DNA from: Cephalotrichum gorgonifer
Taxonomy: Eukaryota > Ascomycota > Sordariomycetes > Microascales > Microascaceae
Length of the DNA stretch: 64,000 nucleotides
Reading direction: 5' to 3'
NCBI GenBank assembly: GCA_900312665.1
Contig: ONZQ02000010.1
Location: 1-64,000, forward strand
A program made the position numbers and the translations under genes. Below the pieces are notes generated by a model. It was given only the letters and a program-made list of their open reading frames with translations, ran no database searches and had not been told where the DNA came from. Positions 41,358 to 53,506 of the stretch are shown piece after piece (the stretch's first letter is position 1; every line of letters begins with the position of its first letter).

Positions 41358-43975
41358 ATGGCGGCTCTAGGCGAGGATCTCCTCGGCATCGTGAATAAGT
41401 TGCAGGACCTTGTCTTCAACACCATCGGGAGCGATTCTCTTGACCTTCCACAAATCGTAAGGCCTGTCGGGGAGCGGTTGACCTCGGTGGATTGCATCTC
41501 TGACCCAGCTTTCTACTTAGGTTGTCGTTGGCTCACAATCTTCCGGCAAATCCTCTGTCCTGGAGAATATCGTTGGCCGCGACTTTCTTCCGAGAGGCAG
41601 CGGTATCGTAACTCGACGGCCCTTGATCCTCCAACTTATCAATGTCCCCGAGGACGAGTCGCTTCCCAATACGACTCATGATCCTTACCGGTCCCCCAAC
41701 GCTGCCCGCCGATCGGAATGGGCCGAGTTTCACCACATCTCGAACCGAAGATTCACCGATTTCGCCGACGTGAAGAGGGAGATAGAGAATGAGACAGCGC
41801 GGGTTGCTGGTACCAACAAGGGCATCCACAGGCAGCCAATAAACCTGAAGATATACTCGCCCCATGTCCTCAACCTCACCCTTGTGGATCTCCCTGGGCT
41901 GACAAAGGTACGAGTCTCCCATGGCGGCCGGATACGATGAGTCCTTAGCTGTCTATCCTGCATTGTATGTTCTAACACGGCATCACCATATCTAGGTCCC
42001 CATCGGCGATCAACCTACGGATATTGAGAAGCAAACGCGGAACCTGATATCGGAGTACATTGCCAAGCCCAACAGCATCATCCTCGCCGTCTCGCCAGCC
42101 AATGTCGATATTGTGAACTCGGAAGCTCTGAAACTCGCGAGACATGTTGACCCCCTGGGACGACGGACTATCGGCGTGTTGACCAAGGTAGATCTAATGG
42201 ACCATGGAACAAACGCATTGGACATCCTATCGGGCCGCGTCTACCCGCTCAAGCTAGGATTCATTGGCGCGGTCAACCGATCGCAGCAAGATATCCAAGG
42301 CAATAAGCCGATGGACGAAGCACTCCAGGCCGAGGCTGAATTCTTCAGGCACCATCCCGCGTACCGGAACATTGCCGACCGCTGCGGGACCCAGTTCCTT
42401 GCCAAGACGCTGAACACCACCTTGCTAGCCCATATTCGAGAGCGCCTGCCCGACATCAAGGCTCGGTTGAACACGTTGATGGGCCAAACGCAACAGGAAC
42501 TGGCCAGTTACGGTGACATGCATTTCAGTGGTAAGGAGCACCGGGGCTCGCTGATCCTTCAGCTAATGACGCGTTTCGCGACGTCCTTCATGACCTCGAT
42601 CGACGGCACGTCTACCGAAATCTCCACCAAGGAGCTGTGCGGAGGTGCTCGAATCTACTACATATTCAACTCCGTCTTTGGGAGTTCGCTGGAGACCATC
42701 GACCCCACGTCCAACCTATCAGCGCTCGACATACGCACCGCCATCCGCAACTCCACAGGACCGAGGCCAAGCCTCTTCGTGCCCGAAATGGCCTTCGATC
42801 TCTTGGTCAAGCCGCAGATCAAGCTCCTCGAAATCCCCAGTCAGCGCTGTGTGGAGCTTGTCTACGAGGAACTGATCAAGATTTGCCATACGTGCGGGTC
42901 CACGGAGCTGTCTCGATTCCCGAGGCTGCAGGCCAAGCTCATCGAAGTGGTTTCGGATCTTCTTCGTGAACGGCTGGGACCTGCCTCTCAATATGTCGAG
43001 TCCTTGATCGCCATCCAACGCGCCTACATAAACACAAACCACCCCAACTTCCTCGGTGCAGCCGCTGCCATGGGACAAGTGGTCACCACGAGACAGGAGA
43101 AGGAGCGGAAGCGTCTGATACAGGAGGAGAGAGAGAGGCGAGAGAAGCGGAGGTTGAAGGAGATGGGCGCCAATGGGACCGAGACTCCCGAAGACGACGA
43201 GCCGACACCGCTCGTTGAGCGTGGGGAGGTCTCGGGCCTCAGGAAACACCAATCGAAGCCTCTGAGGAGCATGTCCCCAAGCGTTCGAGAGAATGGTGCG
43301 GGTGGGATCGCCGCATCTCTGAACGGAACCCGTTCCTCATCGCCATCGCGGTTCAACAACCCCGGCGTTGGCATTGCCCGTGACTCGTTCCTGAACTACT
43401 TCTTCGGCAAAGACGGAGTCCCACACCAGCAACCGGCGCCAGGTGTCGGGGCGAGACACGTTAGCCAGAACTCTGAGCCTAGCATTTCGCAAAGCATTCG
43501 CCACCCGGATGAAAAGCTGCCCCACCGACCTTCGGTCATACGCGACGACGAGGACGGCGGCAAGGCCTCGAGACTCGGCGGCGATGGAGCGACCCAGTTT
43601 GTGAGTATCTGCCTCTTTCCCCGGATGACGACACAGAACCGTCTTTCTAACAGATATGAGCAGGCCACCGGGGGTGAACCCGCATTGACTGATAGGGAGG
43701 CAATGGAGACGGATCTGATACGAGCACTGATCTCGTCGTACTTTAACATTGTGCGGGAGTCCATTGCAGACCAGGTTCCCAAGGCTGTCATGCACCTCCT
43801 TGTGAACCACTGCAAGGATGTTGTCCAGAACAGGCTCGTCAGCGAGCTGTACAAGGAGAGCCTGTTCGAGGAGCTGCTGTACGAGGATGACGGGGTCAAG
43901 CAGGAGCGTGAGAAGTGCGAGGGCCTTCTCCAGACTTATAGGGAAGCGGCCAAAATCATCGGGGAGGTGCTATAG
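41358..43975 (+). CDS. VPS1: Dynamin-related GTPase VPS1
   Basis: Four exons (41358-41456, 41521-41907, 41996-43600, 43664-43975) encode 800 residues. GTPase motifs are intact: GSQSSGKSS (about 38-46), DLPGLTK (156-162) and TKVD (225-228). The middle/stalk domain follows (LCGGARIYYIFNSVFGSSLE, FLGAAAAMGQVVTTRQEKER). A long polar insertion of about 150 residues (Ser/Pro/Arg-rich, 510-690) replaces a PH domain. The GED ends the protein (METDLIRALISSYFNIVRES, ELYKESLFEELLYEDD). Vps1 polymerises on endosomal, vacuolar and peroxisomal membranes and drives fission. Intron 3 (63 nt) is free of stops and frame-neutral; see findings. Its nearer AG at 43652-43653 would introduce a stop, so 43663 is preferred. 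Confidence 0.96.
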
Positions 43976-46900
43976 GTTTTCTTGCCTCGGCCGGCGGCGT
44001 TTCCCTACCGTGCTCGGGTATATATTGCCTAGCTACTTGTCATTGTTGTTGTATGTATCGGAATAGTTGGTTATTGGGGCCGGTGGGGGGCGCGAGGGAG
44101 GTAGACGACTGGTGCACGCCGTCCTTCCGCCCATTTGCTTAGACTTTTGCAATGTATACTATGAGTTAAGATTATTATTCTCTTCCGGATTCCAAAGGCA
44201 GCCTGGTATGCTTTGTTTCGCCGCACACACTGGTAAGGTAGACGTGTCAAGAGCTGGCGCGCAGGAGGGCACGATCCCTCGGGCCGGCCCCACATACACC
44301 TAACTTTCCCCGCGTGGATACTTGCCTTTTGATGGTGTCCATGACGAGGCACCCACTGGTACCGCTTATCCCCAGGTTTTATTCCCCTTGTATTAGTGTA
44401 CAACTTAACGAGCTGTATGTTGTCGATCCCCAACGGTATCCCGACCCCGACTCCGACTCCGTGGATAGGGTTCCTCCAGCTATCTTTAGGACTCGTCGAG
44501 GAAGCGCCCACGCCTTGACGAGACCAGATTATTATGGGGCTCGCTCGGTACCAACCGGGGAGGGGGGCGATTGTAGGAAAGATGTCATTTCAGTTCGAGG
44601 GCCAGCTCCGATTTTATCATCCATCTCGCTGTAAATACTATATGAGCGACGAGCCCACCTCAGACGGAACTGAGTACTGACTACTCCAACCTGCGCAGTC
44701 CTTGTAGTAATGCCTGGCGGAACTGGGCTTGCTGGCTGTGGGTGAGGAGGACTGTACATGGTACTCGTGTGATTACTCGTACCTAGTGTTGCGGGTGGAG
44801 TATGACGGCAAGGTGTTGGGTATTTCTTAGTATTCGTATCGGATCATGCAGACGGCTCGAATAAACTCGGTCCATCCCGTGTCTCTGCCCCGCCCACCCC
44901 TGGCCATATTCCCAGTTATTCTTCTCCTGAGCCCTAAGGACCTCCCATATAACGCTGGAAAGGCCGAATATGACATATGATGGTTGTAGTAGCTGTACTT
45001 GAATCCCTGCTCCATACCCACACCAGAGTCAACTTTGAGGGTGGCACTCGTGAGTATTGACTATCGTATGGCGCTCTGGCTCTCGAGTTCTCCAGCTGGA
45101 AACTAGAGACGTTGAGTGAGCATAACCTGGTGTGAGTGGCTTTAGGCTGTTTGTACTACAATAAAGTGATATTAATGATCTCTTTGGGGTGAGTGCGTAG
45201 TGACTATGTGCATTACCACCTAGCAATCCCATATGGCATATCTACGTACTTGTGATCGGAGATGCAAATAATACAGGCAAGGATTAATACAAGGAAAAGA
45301 CACAATGCAAATGGATGTAGAAATGCAGGTCTTCGAGTAGCAACAAGGTAACACAACCCCCAAGCTCCAGGTTCTGGTTTCATTTCAGGTACAAGTACAT
45401 GCACATTCTGCCGCTACTCCGTTTCCAGACAAGTGTATTGAAAATACTGCCTTCAATACCTCACCGGAAAGCCATGCCGCAGTGCTTTTTCCTTTCCCTT
45501 TGAGATGTTTATACCAAGCCAGGTGATCAGCCTTGGCAGGGGGGCTTTGGTGCCTGGCAGGGGGGCGCCCTCATCTTAGGTTCAGCTCATCGGGCTGACT
45601 TTGGTGGACGGGTCAAAGTCCGAGCGCACTGGGGTGGTGGTCTAGCATGTACTTAACCTCATGTGGTAGTATGAACGAAGTACAAGCTGCAAGTATTACT
45701 GAACACTACGTAGTATCGGTAATGGTTCAGGTACAAATGTGGATGGGTCTGAGGAAAAAAAAAGTACTCGTATGTTGGAGGATTCTGGGGATGGGAAACG
45801 GATATTATGGAGCCCTTGAGCGTGACCCATCAATACAGGAAGACTTATTGGCCCGACTGCTCCTCGGCTCTGCCACCCCGTATAATATTTATTAGGCGTC
45901 ACTAGGTTGGGCCAGATCGGCCATGAATACGAGCCACAACCCAACACTACCTACCCGCTTGGACCAACCCGCCATACAAGCACAGCCAAACACGACTCGT
46001 ACTTGTAGAAGTACCCATACTGCGGCCATACAAGGAGTACTCGCCCAGGATGGCACACTGCATGGCCGTGTCGCCACTTTTAATTTCGTTTTGTCCTTGA
46101 ATTGGAAACACTAATACGGAGTATTACCTCTCGATGACTTCGGAGTCCTGCTCCCACAGCTACTGGGTACTCGTATCGTAGTTGACCAGACCAGCCCGAC
46201 CCAGTCGGACTACTTGTACTTCAATGGGATCGGCGATTTGCCTCCAAGGCCTTCTCTGCCGGTACTGTCACGTCAATGGATACAAGTACGAGCACAAGGA
46301 TAGTGACCTACTCGTAGGGATGGATATCTATGCGTACAAACAAGTACGAGGTAGCAAAACATCATGACCCATTTCCAGCAGACCGGGTCTCGTCTCTAGA
46401 TTTGCTCACTCCAAGGTTTGTATAGTACGGTGATTGCCGCCGCTCTTCGAGCATTAGGCAATTTAAACTAATCATGTGGGTGTGTCAGTGGCTAACATCG
46501 CGGTGGAACAGCAATGGTGGCGCCCTGTTGGCACTACTTGTCCACAACCTAAGGGGGTGGAACAACTATTTGTACCTCTCCTCCCATGTACGACCGTGTC
46601 CCAGCGGCTGGAAGTGGCGTTGTTTGAGCCCCTGTGGTAATTATTCCGGACCCCTAAATTTGTGCATCCAGGGCGAATGATCTTTGCCCCTCCCGTCAAC
46701 CCTTGTCCCGCCTTGTCGTGAGGTGTGCTATTAGTAAACCAGAACCTTGGAAGGCGCCCTGGCCAGTGACCTCATTTGTACATGTACAAGCCTGACCGGG
46801 AGCGAATCCCAGTGGATGATGCCCTGGACCTGAATCACCACTTGTACTTGTACATACTAGGCTATTTTACCCCAGCTCCAGGGCCAGGGACCAATGTGGT

Positions 46901-47664
46901 CTTGCCTCCCTCGCTTCGGCGATCTTGGAAAGCATCAACGATTCCCGGGGCTGCCCGCCAATACAAGTCGCGGGCCAGTGGAACATTTGCGCAAGGCGAA
47001 ATTGCTTGTATTAGCAGCGAGCCACGCACAGGCCACGGGCGACGATCAATTGACGGATTTATTCCAAAACAAACCACTTTAGGACCTTCCCTGTAGAGTA
47101 CGAGGATAGGTACGGAGCAATAGTGTGTTCATGCCCGGTGTCTTGGTTGGCCTGGGCGACCTCGGTTCTGGGTTCTGCGGAGTATTACACCCGGTTCCAA
47201 GTCCAATGACTCGAGCCGCCCATTTGCGGGTGGCCTGACCTGCCTTGGAGCTTGCAGGTAGCACAGGTATACTTCGGTGCTGCCAAGACCGCCGGACGCG
47301 ACCCGCCGGCCGCCAACACGAGAAGAAGCGCCTTCCGGCACGAGCCTGCGGCCAAGAAATTGGTCTCTGTACGGAGGGTGGGTGTATTGCCTCCCAAGTC
47401 CCCGTCCCAATCCCACGCCCCAGTCTCAGTCCCCCATTCCGACCCTGTTCGTGCCCGGTATCTTCTGTTTATATTAAGGCCCCAGTGACTCCCCCGACTT
47501 CCAGCTCTCTCCTTTCCCGTTTCTTTCTTTCTCACATCTCCGTCGCTCCACACGCTCGTTCATATCTCCGAAAACTCGATCGCTTCTGCTACTCGCAACT
47601 TCCATTCAGTACTCTTAATACTTTATAATCAACTTTAATCCGTTGCTCCACCCAACTCGCCAAC
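43976..47664. other. Gene-poor region, 3.7 kb
   Basis: No supportable gene was found on either strand. The region has the window's densest set of TACTTGTAC/ACTCGTAC words (44758-44785, 45390-45402, 45990-46351, 46774-46858), a degenerate (GACTCC) repeat at about 44445-44460 and a duplicated TGGCAGGGGGGC at about 45535 and 45556. The right ~200 bp are C/T-rich and are the promoter and leader of the GPI protein. Confidence 0.5.
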
Positions 47665-48376
47665 ATGCGTTTCACTCCCGTCTTCGCCGGCCTCGTGGCT
47701 GTTGCCTACGCCGCCGACTCCACCACCTCTGCCGAGGCTCCCAAGTCCACCGCGCTCACCACCGAGGAGCAGAAGTGCATTGCTGCCTGCCCCGCTAGCG
47801 ATGTGAACTGCATTGCCCACTGCACTCCCGTATGTGCCATTGGGCCTACCCGTTCGTGTCAAGACCTGGTGACCGGTACTAACGTCTCGCCGTTTGATTA
47901 GGTGCCTAGCCCCAGCGAGGACAACATCAAGGCCCTCAACGAGTGCGTCAGCAAGTGCGACCAGGGTGACGGATCCGAGGCCCAGACTATCGCTTTCAGC
48001 AACTGCACCCAGAAGTGTGTCGTCGAGAACTGTACGTATATCCCAGGTCACGCCTCGTCTTCAGTGGACTGTCCTTTCTAACCCGGGGTAAATCACAGAC
48101 TATGACCCCGCCGTCGGAACTCCCGACCAGGGCTCCAGCAGCAGCGGCGGCAGCTCCAACGGCGACTCCAGCGGTGACTCCAACTCTAACGGCGACTCCG
48201 GCTCGAGCGACGGCGAGGATTCTAGCTCGAACGGTGACAGCTCGGGTGATAACAAGGACGGAGAGGACAAGTCGGGCGAGGACAAGTCCGGCGACGACAA
48301 GGGCAACTCTGCGTCTGGTCTCGCTGCCTCCACCTGGGGCCTCTTCGGTCTCGTGGCCGCCGCTCTCGCCTTCTAA
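47665..48376 (+). CDS. Small Cys-rich secreted protein, GPI-anchored
   Basis: Three exons (47665-47829, 47902-48031, 48099-48376) encode 190 residues. A signal peptide, MRFTPVFAGLVAVAYA, is followed by a Ser/Thr-rich stretch. Then come eight cysteines as four C-x3-C pairs (CIAAC, CIAHC, CVSKC, CTQKC) at about residues 37-100. The C-terminal half is Ser/Gly/Asp/Lys low complexity (SGEDKSGDDKGNSASG). It ends in a hydrophobic GPI signal, LAASTWGLFGLVAAALAF. The spacing is not CFEM. Similar small secreted proteins occur in Sordariomycetes; function is unknown, with cell wall or surface exposure inferred. One NCT sequon is present. A strong C/T-rich leader suggests good expression. It lies upstream of calnexin on the same strand. 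Confidence 0.87.
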
Positions 48377-49461
48377 GCGACGACTCTCTGGTGGGAGGGG
48401 GGTGCGTGAGCAGGGTTGCCGTGGTTTCGAGGGGATTGGGACTTGGGGTGGCACTTCAAGCGCCGAGGATATAATACCATGTTGAATACCATCTTTCGGA
48501 GCAATTCAGATAGCGATACGACAGCATTTGAATACGGACTTTACCAGGTCGAGTCCACTCGAAGTCAATGTGAAGCCGTCTCTTGGAAAGCAACGTACTC
48601 ACTCGCAGGAGGATATGGCAAAAGGGGTGATTTCTCCTCTGTTGTATATGTAGTGATGGCGTGGTCGTCACTTGCCTGCCGCCACCACCTTTTCTCTAAC
48701 AAAATAGGTTAGTTGCTCCACAGTTTCGAATAACGGCTATTGTCAAAAGGAATTCGTCACCAGGCGTCTAATCAAGTATGGTCCCCCCTCTCTCTCTCTC
48801 TCTCTCCATTGGCACTTGGAGCAGGGTGCATGGAGAAGAGAGACAGATACGTCGGTCGGGTCGGATGTTTGACTATTTGCCGGGCTATTACTCAGTAGAT
48901 AATAAATGTCGTACCTTTCTTTTCGCATGGCTAGATTGAAGTTCCAGCCAATCGCAGCAGCCCAATATCTGGGGATGGGTCCACCGCGGGTCGGCTTGGC
49001 GTGGTTTGACACGGTTTGGTGTTACTCCTCTGCTCCTGCGCGGCAGCAAGGCGGAGAACTGCCATGCGGTTCCCCCAATTTTATCCAGCTGGCAGATGCT
49101 TCAAGCTAAAAAGGACACGTTCACATTCGCCCTACAACCTGCGACGGATAGCTTCCACGGAGAATAGAAAAGTCCACCAGCTCCAGTCAACTGATTCATA
49201 CTCCAAGTCTTTTCCCCCCACTCGACTTTTCGAATTTCCTCTGCTCGGAGTTCCCTGTATAATTTCCCCAAGGGTGTGCTAGAAGCATTGCTCCCTTTCT
49301 CTTCTCCTCGAAGCCCCAATAATAATACTCGGGAAGCTTTCTGCATTCCTTCCATCAGCCAACCACGCCTACAGCTTTGGAATTGGACTTTCTCAGCCCA
49401 CATCCACCGCTTTCCCCATCTCTAATCCTACCTACCAACCCAACAAAATCTATCACTCACA
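48377..49461. promoter_or_regulatory. Intergenic, calnexin promoter
   Basis: This 1.1-kb gap holds the 3' UTR of the GPI protein and the calnexin promoter. CCAAT boxes occur at about 48948 and 48960. A (CT)10 repeat sits at 48788-48807, and the last 200 bp are pyrimidine-rich, typical of highly expressed genes. No canonical unfolded-protein-response element was identified by eye. Confidence 0.5.
48788..48807. repeat. (CT)10 microsatellite
   Basis: Uninterrupted CT dinucleotide repeat of about 20 bp, about 650 bp upstream of the calnexin start. Confidence 0.9.
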
Positions 49462-51463
49462 ATGAAGGTCAACGCTGTTGCCACTGCCGTTACGGCAGCT
49501 CTGCTGGCTGGCAATGCCCACGCTGATGACAACTCGGCTGCCGAGGGAGCTTCCTCCCCCGCCGTTGAGCTCCCAACCTTCACGGTATGTGCCTTGCAGA
49601 ACCCGCCTCACCCTTCGCCCAACTGCAGGAAGAAGCGCATGATAGTGTGAACCTGTCTTGCGTAGTTTGCTATGGCTGCTCTCCAATCCCACCTCCCCCT
49701 CGATTCTGTTGCTAATTCCATCATTTTCCTATTGGCAGCCTACCGCCATCAAGGCCGACTTCCTCGAGCAATTCGGTGAGGGCTGGGACTCGCGATGGAA
49801 GCCATCGCACGCCACCAAGGACACGAAGGGCTCTGCCAACGAGGAGGAGCAGTGGGCCTACGTTGGCGAGTGGGCTGTCCAGGAGCCCGTCGTCTACAAG
49901 GGCATGGAGGGCGATGAGGGTCTCGTTGTGAAGAACGCTGCTGCTCACCATGCCATCTCGGCCAAGTTCCCCAACAAGATCGACAACACCGGCAAGACTC
50001 TTGTCGTGCAATACGAGGTCAAGCTCCAGAGTAAGTTGCTCGCATAACCCACCCACACTGCACACGCTGTCCAACGAGAGGGGTATCTGACGCGTCCTTG
50101 CCAATCAACTATAGACGGTCTCGAGTGCGGTGGTGCGTACCTCAAGCTTCTCCGTGAGAACAAGGCTCTTCACCAGGAGGAGTTCTCCAACGCCACGCCG
50201 TACGTCATCATGTTCGGCCCTGACAAGTGTGGCCACACCAACAAGGTCCACTTCATCTTCAACCACAAGAACCCCAAGACGGGCGAGTATGAGGAGAAGC
50301 ACCTTACCACTCCCCCCACGGCCAAGATCGTGAAGTCGACTGAGCTTTACACCCTCATTGTCAACCCCGACAACACCTACGTTATCAAGCAGAATGGCGA
50401 GGAGGTCAAGTCCGGAAGCCTCCTCACCGACTTCCAGCCCTCCGTCAACCCTCCCGAGGAGATTGACGATCCCGAGGACTCCAAGCCCGAGGACTGGGTC
50501 GACGAGGCCCGCATTGATGACCCCGAGGCCTCGAAGCCCGAGGATTGGGATGAGGATGCGCCGTACGAGATTGTCGATGAGGAGGCCACCATCCCCGAGG
50601 ATTGGCTCGAGAACGAGCCCACCACCGTCCTTGACCCCGAGGCCGTGAAGCCCGAGGACTGGGATGATGAGGAGGATGGCGACTGGATCCCCCCCACTGT
50701 CCCCAACCCCAAGTGTGGCGAAGTCTCCGGCTGCGGTCCCTGGACCAAGCCCATGAAGAAGAACCCCGAGTTCAAGGGCAAGTGGTCCGCTCCCACCATC
50801 GACAACCCCGCGTACAAGGGCCCCTGGGCTCCCCGCAAGATCCCCAACCCCAACTACTTTGAGGACAAGACTCCCGCCAACTTCGAGCCCATGGGTGCTG
50901 TAAGTAGACCTCATTCCCCACTTCCGAGCCCGCTCTAGGTTCTTGATTACTGATTCGCTTCTTTTCCTTAACAGATCGGTTTCGAGATCTGGACGATGCA
51001 GAACGACATCATGTTCGACAACATCTACGTCGGCCACTCTGTCGAGGATGCCGAGAAGCTCGCCGAGGAGTCCTGGAAGCCCAAGCATGATGCTGAGAAG
51101 CTTCTCATGGAGGCCGACAAGCCCAAGAACGACAAGGCCGATTCTCCTTCGGGCCTGAGCTTCACTGAGGACCCCGTTACGTATGTCAAGGAGAAGGTTG
51201 ATCTCTTCGTCACCATCGCCAAGACGGATCCTCTCCAGGCTGTCCAGTTCGTCCCCGAGGTCGCCGGTGGTATCGTGGCTCTCCTCGTCGGTCTTATCGC
51301 CGTCATTACCGCTCTCTCCGGCCCTGGCTCGCCACCCCCGGCTCCCAAGAAGAAGGGTGATGCCAAGGATACCAAGGACAAGGCCGCTAAGGGCTCCGCG
51401 ACTGGCGCCGACACCGGTAAGGCTGAGGCTACCAAGCGCAACACCCGCAGCCAGCAGTCGTAA
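49462..51463 (+). CDS. CNE1: Calnexin
   Basis: Four exons (49462-49584, 49739-50030, 50115-50899, 50975-51463) encode 562 residues. A signal peptide (MKVNAVATAVTAALLAGNAHA) precedes the lectin domain (GAYLKLLRENKALHQEEF, ATPYVIMFGPDKCGHTNKVH). The P-domain has repeated type 1 motifs (DDPEDSKPEDW, DDPEASKPEDW, DPEAVKPEDW) and type 2 motifs (NPEFKGKWSAPTIDNPAYKG). After IGFEIWTMQNDIMFDNIYVG a single membrane span, VAGGIVALLVGLIAVITALS, leads to a Lys-rich cytosolic tail. Calnexin holds monoglucosylated glycoproteins in the ER for folding. Donors are GTATGT, GTAAGT and GTAAGT. Length is normal for filamentous fungi. Confidence 0.97.
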
Positions 51464-51900
51464 GAAGCGAAAATGAGCGGGGGCGGTTGAAGAGGAGGCG
51501 TGAGTGCATTAGCCACCGGGGCTATATTAGGAGGCCCAGATATCCCAAAATGATTTTTTTGTCGCGTTGTTTCACACACAAGGACCTCAACAGCCTCGAG
51601 GCACGGCGCGCCGGATGTATTCTACTCGGATTACGTTTTTCTTTCTTCTCTTTTTTTTTTCTTTTCCTATAAAGCACATAAGTAAAAGCCGTCAAAAACA
51701 ATTGAAATTGATTTCATCTAATCCCATCCCTTATATATATATAAAGTGAAATAGATTTTGCAGCCGACGTCATCTCGCCGGGCCGCTCGCTCTCACAGAG
51801 TCTAAACTCCGAACTCCTGAAGGTTTGTATAGCCTAACCTTCTCCTTCCCGCTTTGCTTTCAAACCAGCGTCTCACGTTTCATCATCATCGAGGTCGATC
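51464..51900. other. Convergent spacer
   Basis: Facing 3' ends of calnexin and EAF6. It is T-rich at 51640-51665 and TATA-rich at about 51733-51745. No gene. Confidence 0.6.
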
Positions 51901-52614
51901 TCACTTGCGCGCGGCACCAAAGGCTGTCCTCTTCTTGCCATTCGCGGGGGGGGCAGAGTCGGGCTCGCTCTCGTCGTCGTTGTTGTTCTTCTTCTTCTTG
52001 CCCCGGGCCACGGTCGCGGAGGTGGGTGTGGCGTTCCCGGATGCGTTGGCAGAGATGGGGGTCTGGGCGGGCGTGGTTCCCGGGGTGGCATCCTAGAAGG
52101 GCCGCGCATGTTAGTGCCGTACCCGGGCGTCGAACCTGGTCTTGGTTGGGGAGGGGACACGTACACCGCCAGTGTTTGGTCGGTAGGAAGTGGAGGAGCG
52201 GGAGAAGACGCGGTTCTGCTCCGGCGTGGGGGCCTTCTTCTTGTTCGCGGCCGGGCCGGTGCCCTTTATGTAGCCGTCATAGCCGATGATGATGTTCCCC
52301 GTGGGCGTGGACTCGAGGTAGGCGGTCTCCTTCTGCGCTATAGACTCCTCGAGCTGGGCCTATTCGAAAGAAAAAAAAGAGAATGAAGTGTCAGCCCTCC
52401 GCGCAAGACAATGGGCCTGGGGGTGGGGGGGGGGATCCCAGTGCCCCCAAGGAGTTGGTGAGTGAGGACGAACGAGTCTCTGCGCCAGCTGTTTCTGGGT
52501 ATTAATCATCTCCCGCAGGCGCGCCTGCTCCTTTTTGTACTCCTGGATCGTGGGGGGCGGGCCGGTCGGGGACGGCGCGGCGGCGCCAGGCGTCTTCTTG
52601 TTCTCTGCGGCCAT
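51901..52614 (-). CDS. EAF6: NuA4 histone acetyltransferase subunit EAF6
   Basis: Three exons (52614-52474, 52359-52165, 52092-51901) encode 175 residues. A Pro/Ala-rich lead is followed by a coiled coil, IQEYKKEQARLREMINTQKQ, that continues across intron 1 as LAQRLAQLEESIAQKETAYL. The EAF6 core is ESTPTGNIIIGYDGYIKGTG. The C-terminus is basic and acidic low complexity (GKKKKNNNDDESEPDSAPP, ending AAFGAARK-like). EAF6 is shared by NuA4 and NuA3 acetyltransferase complexes in yeast and sits in the nucleus. Intron 1 uses a GTTCGT donor. Intron 2 uses GTACGT with phase 0, chosen over the GTGTAC two bases earlier because only it keeps frame. Confidence 0.92.
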
Positions 52615-53506
52615 CGTCGGAGAGGGGCTTTCGAGACGAGAGTTGGCGGTGGGCGGGGGAGAGGCTGGCGTTGCGACCGGCTTGGGGGGCGTTCAGGCCG
52701 CTCAGTTGCTGTTGTGGGCGGCAGGGCAGGGAGGGCTACAAGGGCAGTTGCAGGGAGGGGTGGTGATTCGCCAGTGAAGGCGAACCGGTACTGAGGGTCC
52801 TCTCGACGTGTTCGATATCGTTGCTTCCAAGTTCCGCCTACTCGTACATCCGTGTCTGGAGCAGGTTCGCGATGCGCTCGCTGGGTTGGCATGTGTTGGT
52901 GGATACCCAGTGATTATATAATAGCCCATTGTCAGTATTAGTAAGGAGCATCGAAGTATGTACCTTGGTACTTTGAATGCAGCGATATCCAGCCCGCCCC
53001 CAAGAAGACGGGACAGGGCTGGCTTCAGATGAAGGCTGCCTCAAAGCATTCCTAAAGCTATGTTGGCATTTTATTCGTGACAATAAGGATGCTTCACTAA
53101 GGAAAGTCCATAGTCTACTAGCACATGCTCGCCTCAATTGCCAGAGGTGTACCTGTTGGCGTGTACATGTCCACATGACATATATAACAGTCTAAAACAC
53201 TTACAAATATTGTATAATCGATTAGTCGTTGTATTTGTTCCTTATAAGTCCGTGGTCCTACGACATCGACATGGTGGGGTCAATCGGATCCCCGCACCTG
53301 CCCCAAGCTCCTGTTCCCCTTCAAAGCTTCATCACCAACCCTCGCCCACGCCCACGCCCACGCCCACGCCCACGTCTCACACCACATTGTAACTGAAAAC
53401 AACCGCGCCACGTGGAAGCTCCCGCAACACCCATATCCCAGGATCCGCGCCTCCCCCCAAGTCTCCAAACACCCACCATTGAAAGGGATCACATACACCA
53501 GCAAAC
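52615..53506. promoter_or_regulatory. Divergent promoter region of EAF6 and RIB4
   Basis: These 892 bp separate two divergent starts. The EAF6 side is G-rich on the plus strand; a (CCCACG)5 repeat lies at 53345-53374, about 130 bp before RIB4. A short stretch at about 52970-53190 has no recognisable coding content. Confidence 0.5.
53345..53374. repeat. (CCCACG)5 hexanucleotide repeat
   Basis: Five perfect copies in the RIB4 promoter or leader. Confidence 0.95.

Noticed and set aside
52107..52140. CCCGGGCGTCGAACCTGG, resembling a tRNA T-arm
   Set aside because: No acceptor, D or anticodon arms fold around it, and it lies inside an EAF6 intron.
52960..53195. 72-codon frame suggestive of a transposon remnant
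   Set aside because: Too short and no recognisable reverse transcriptase or transposase motif.
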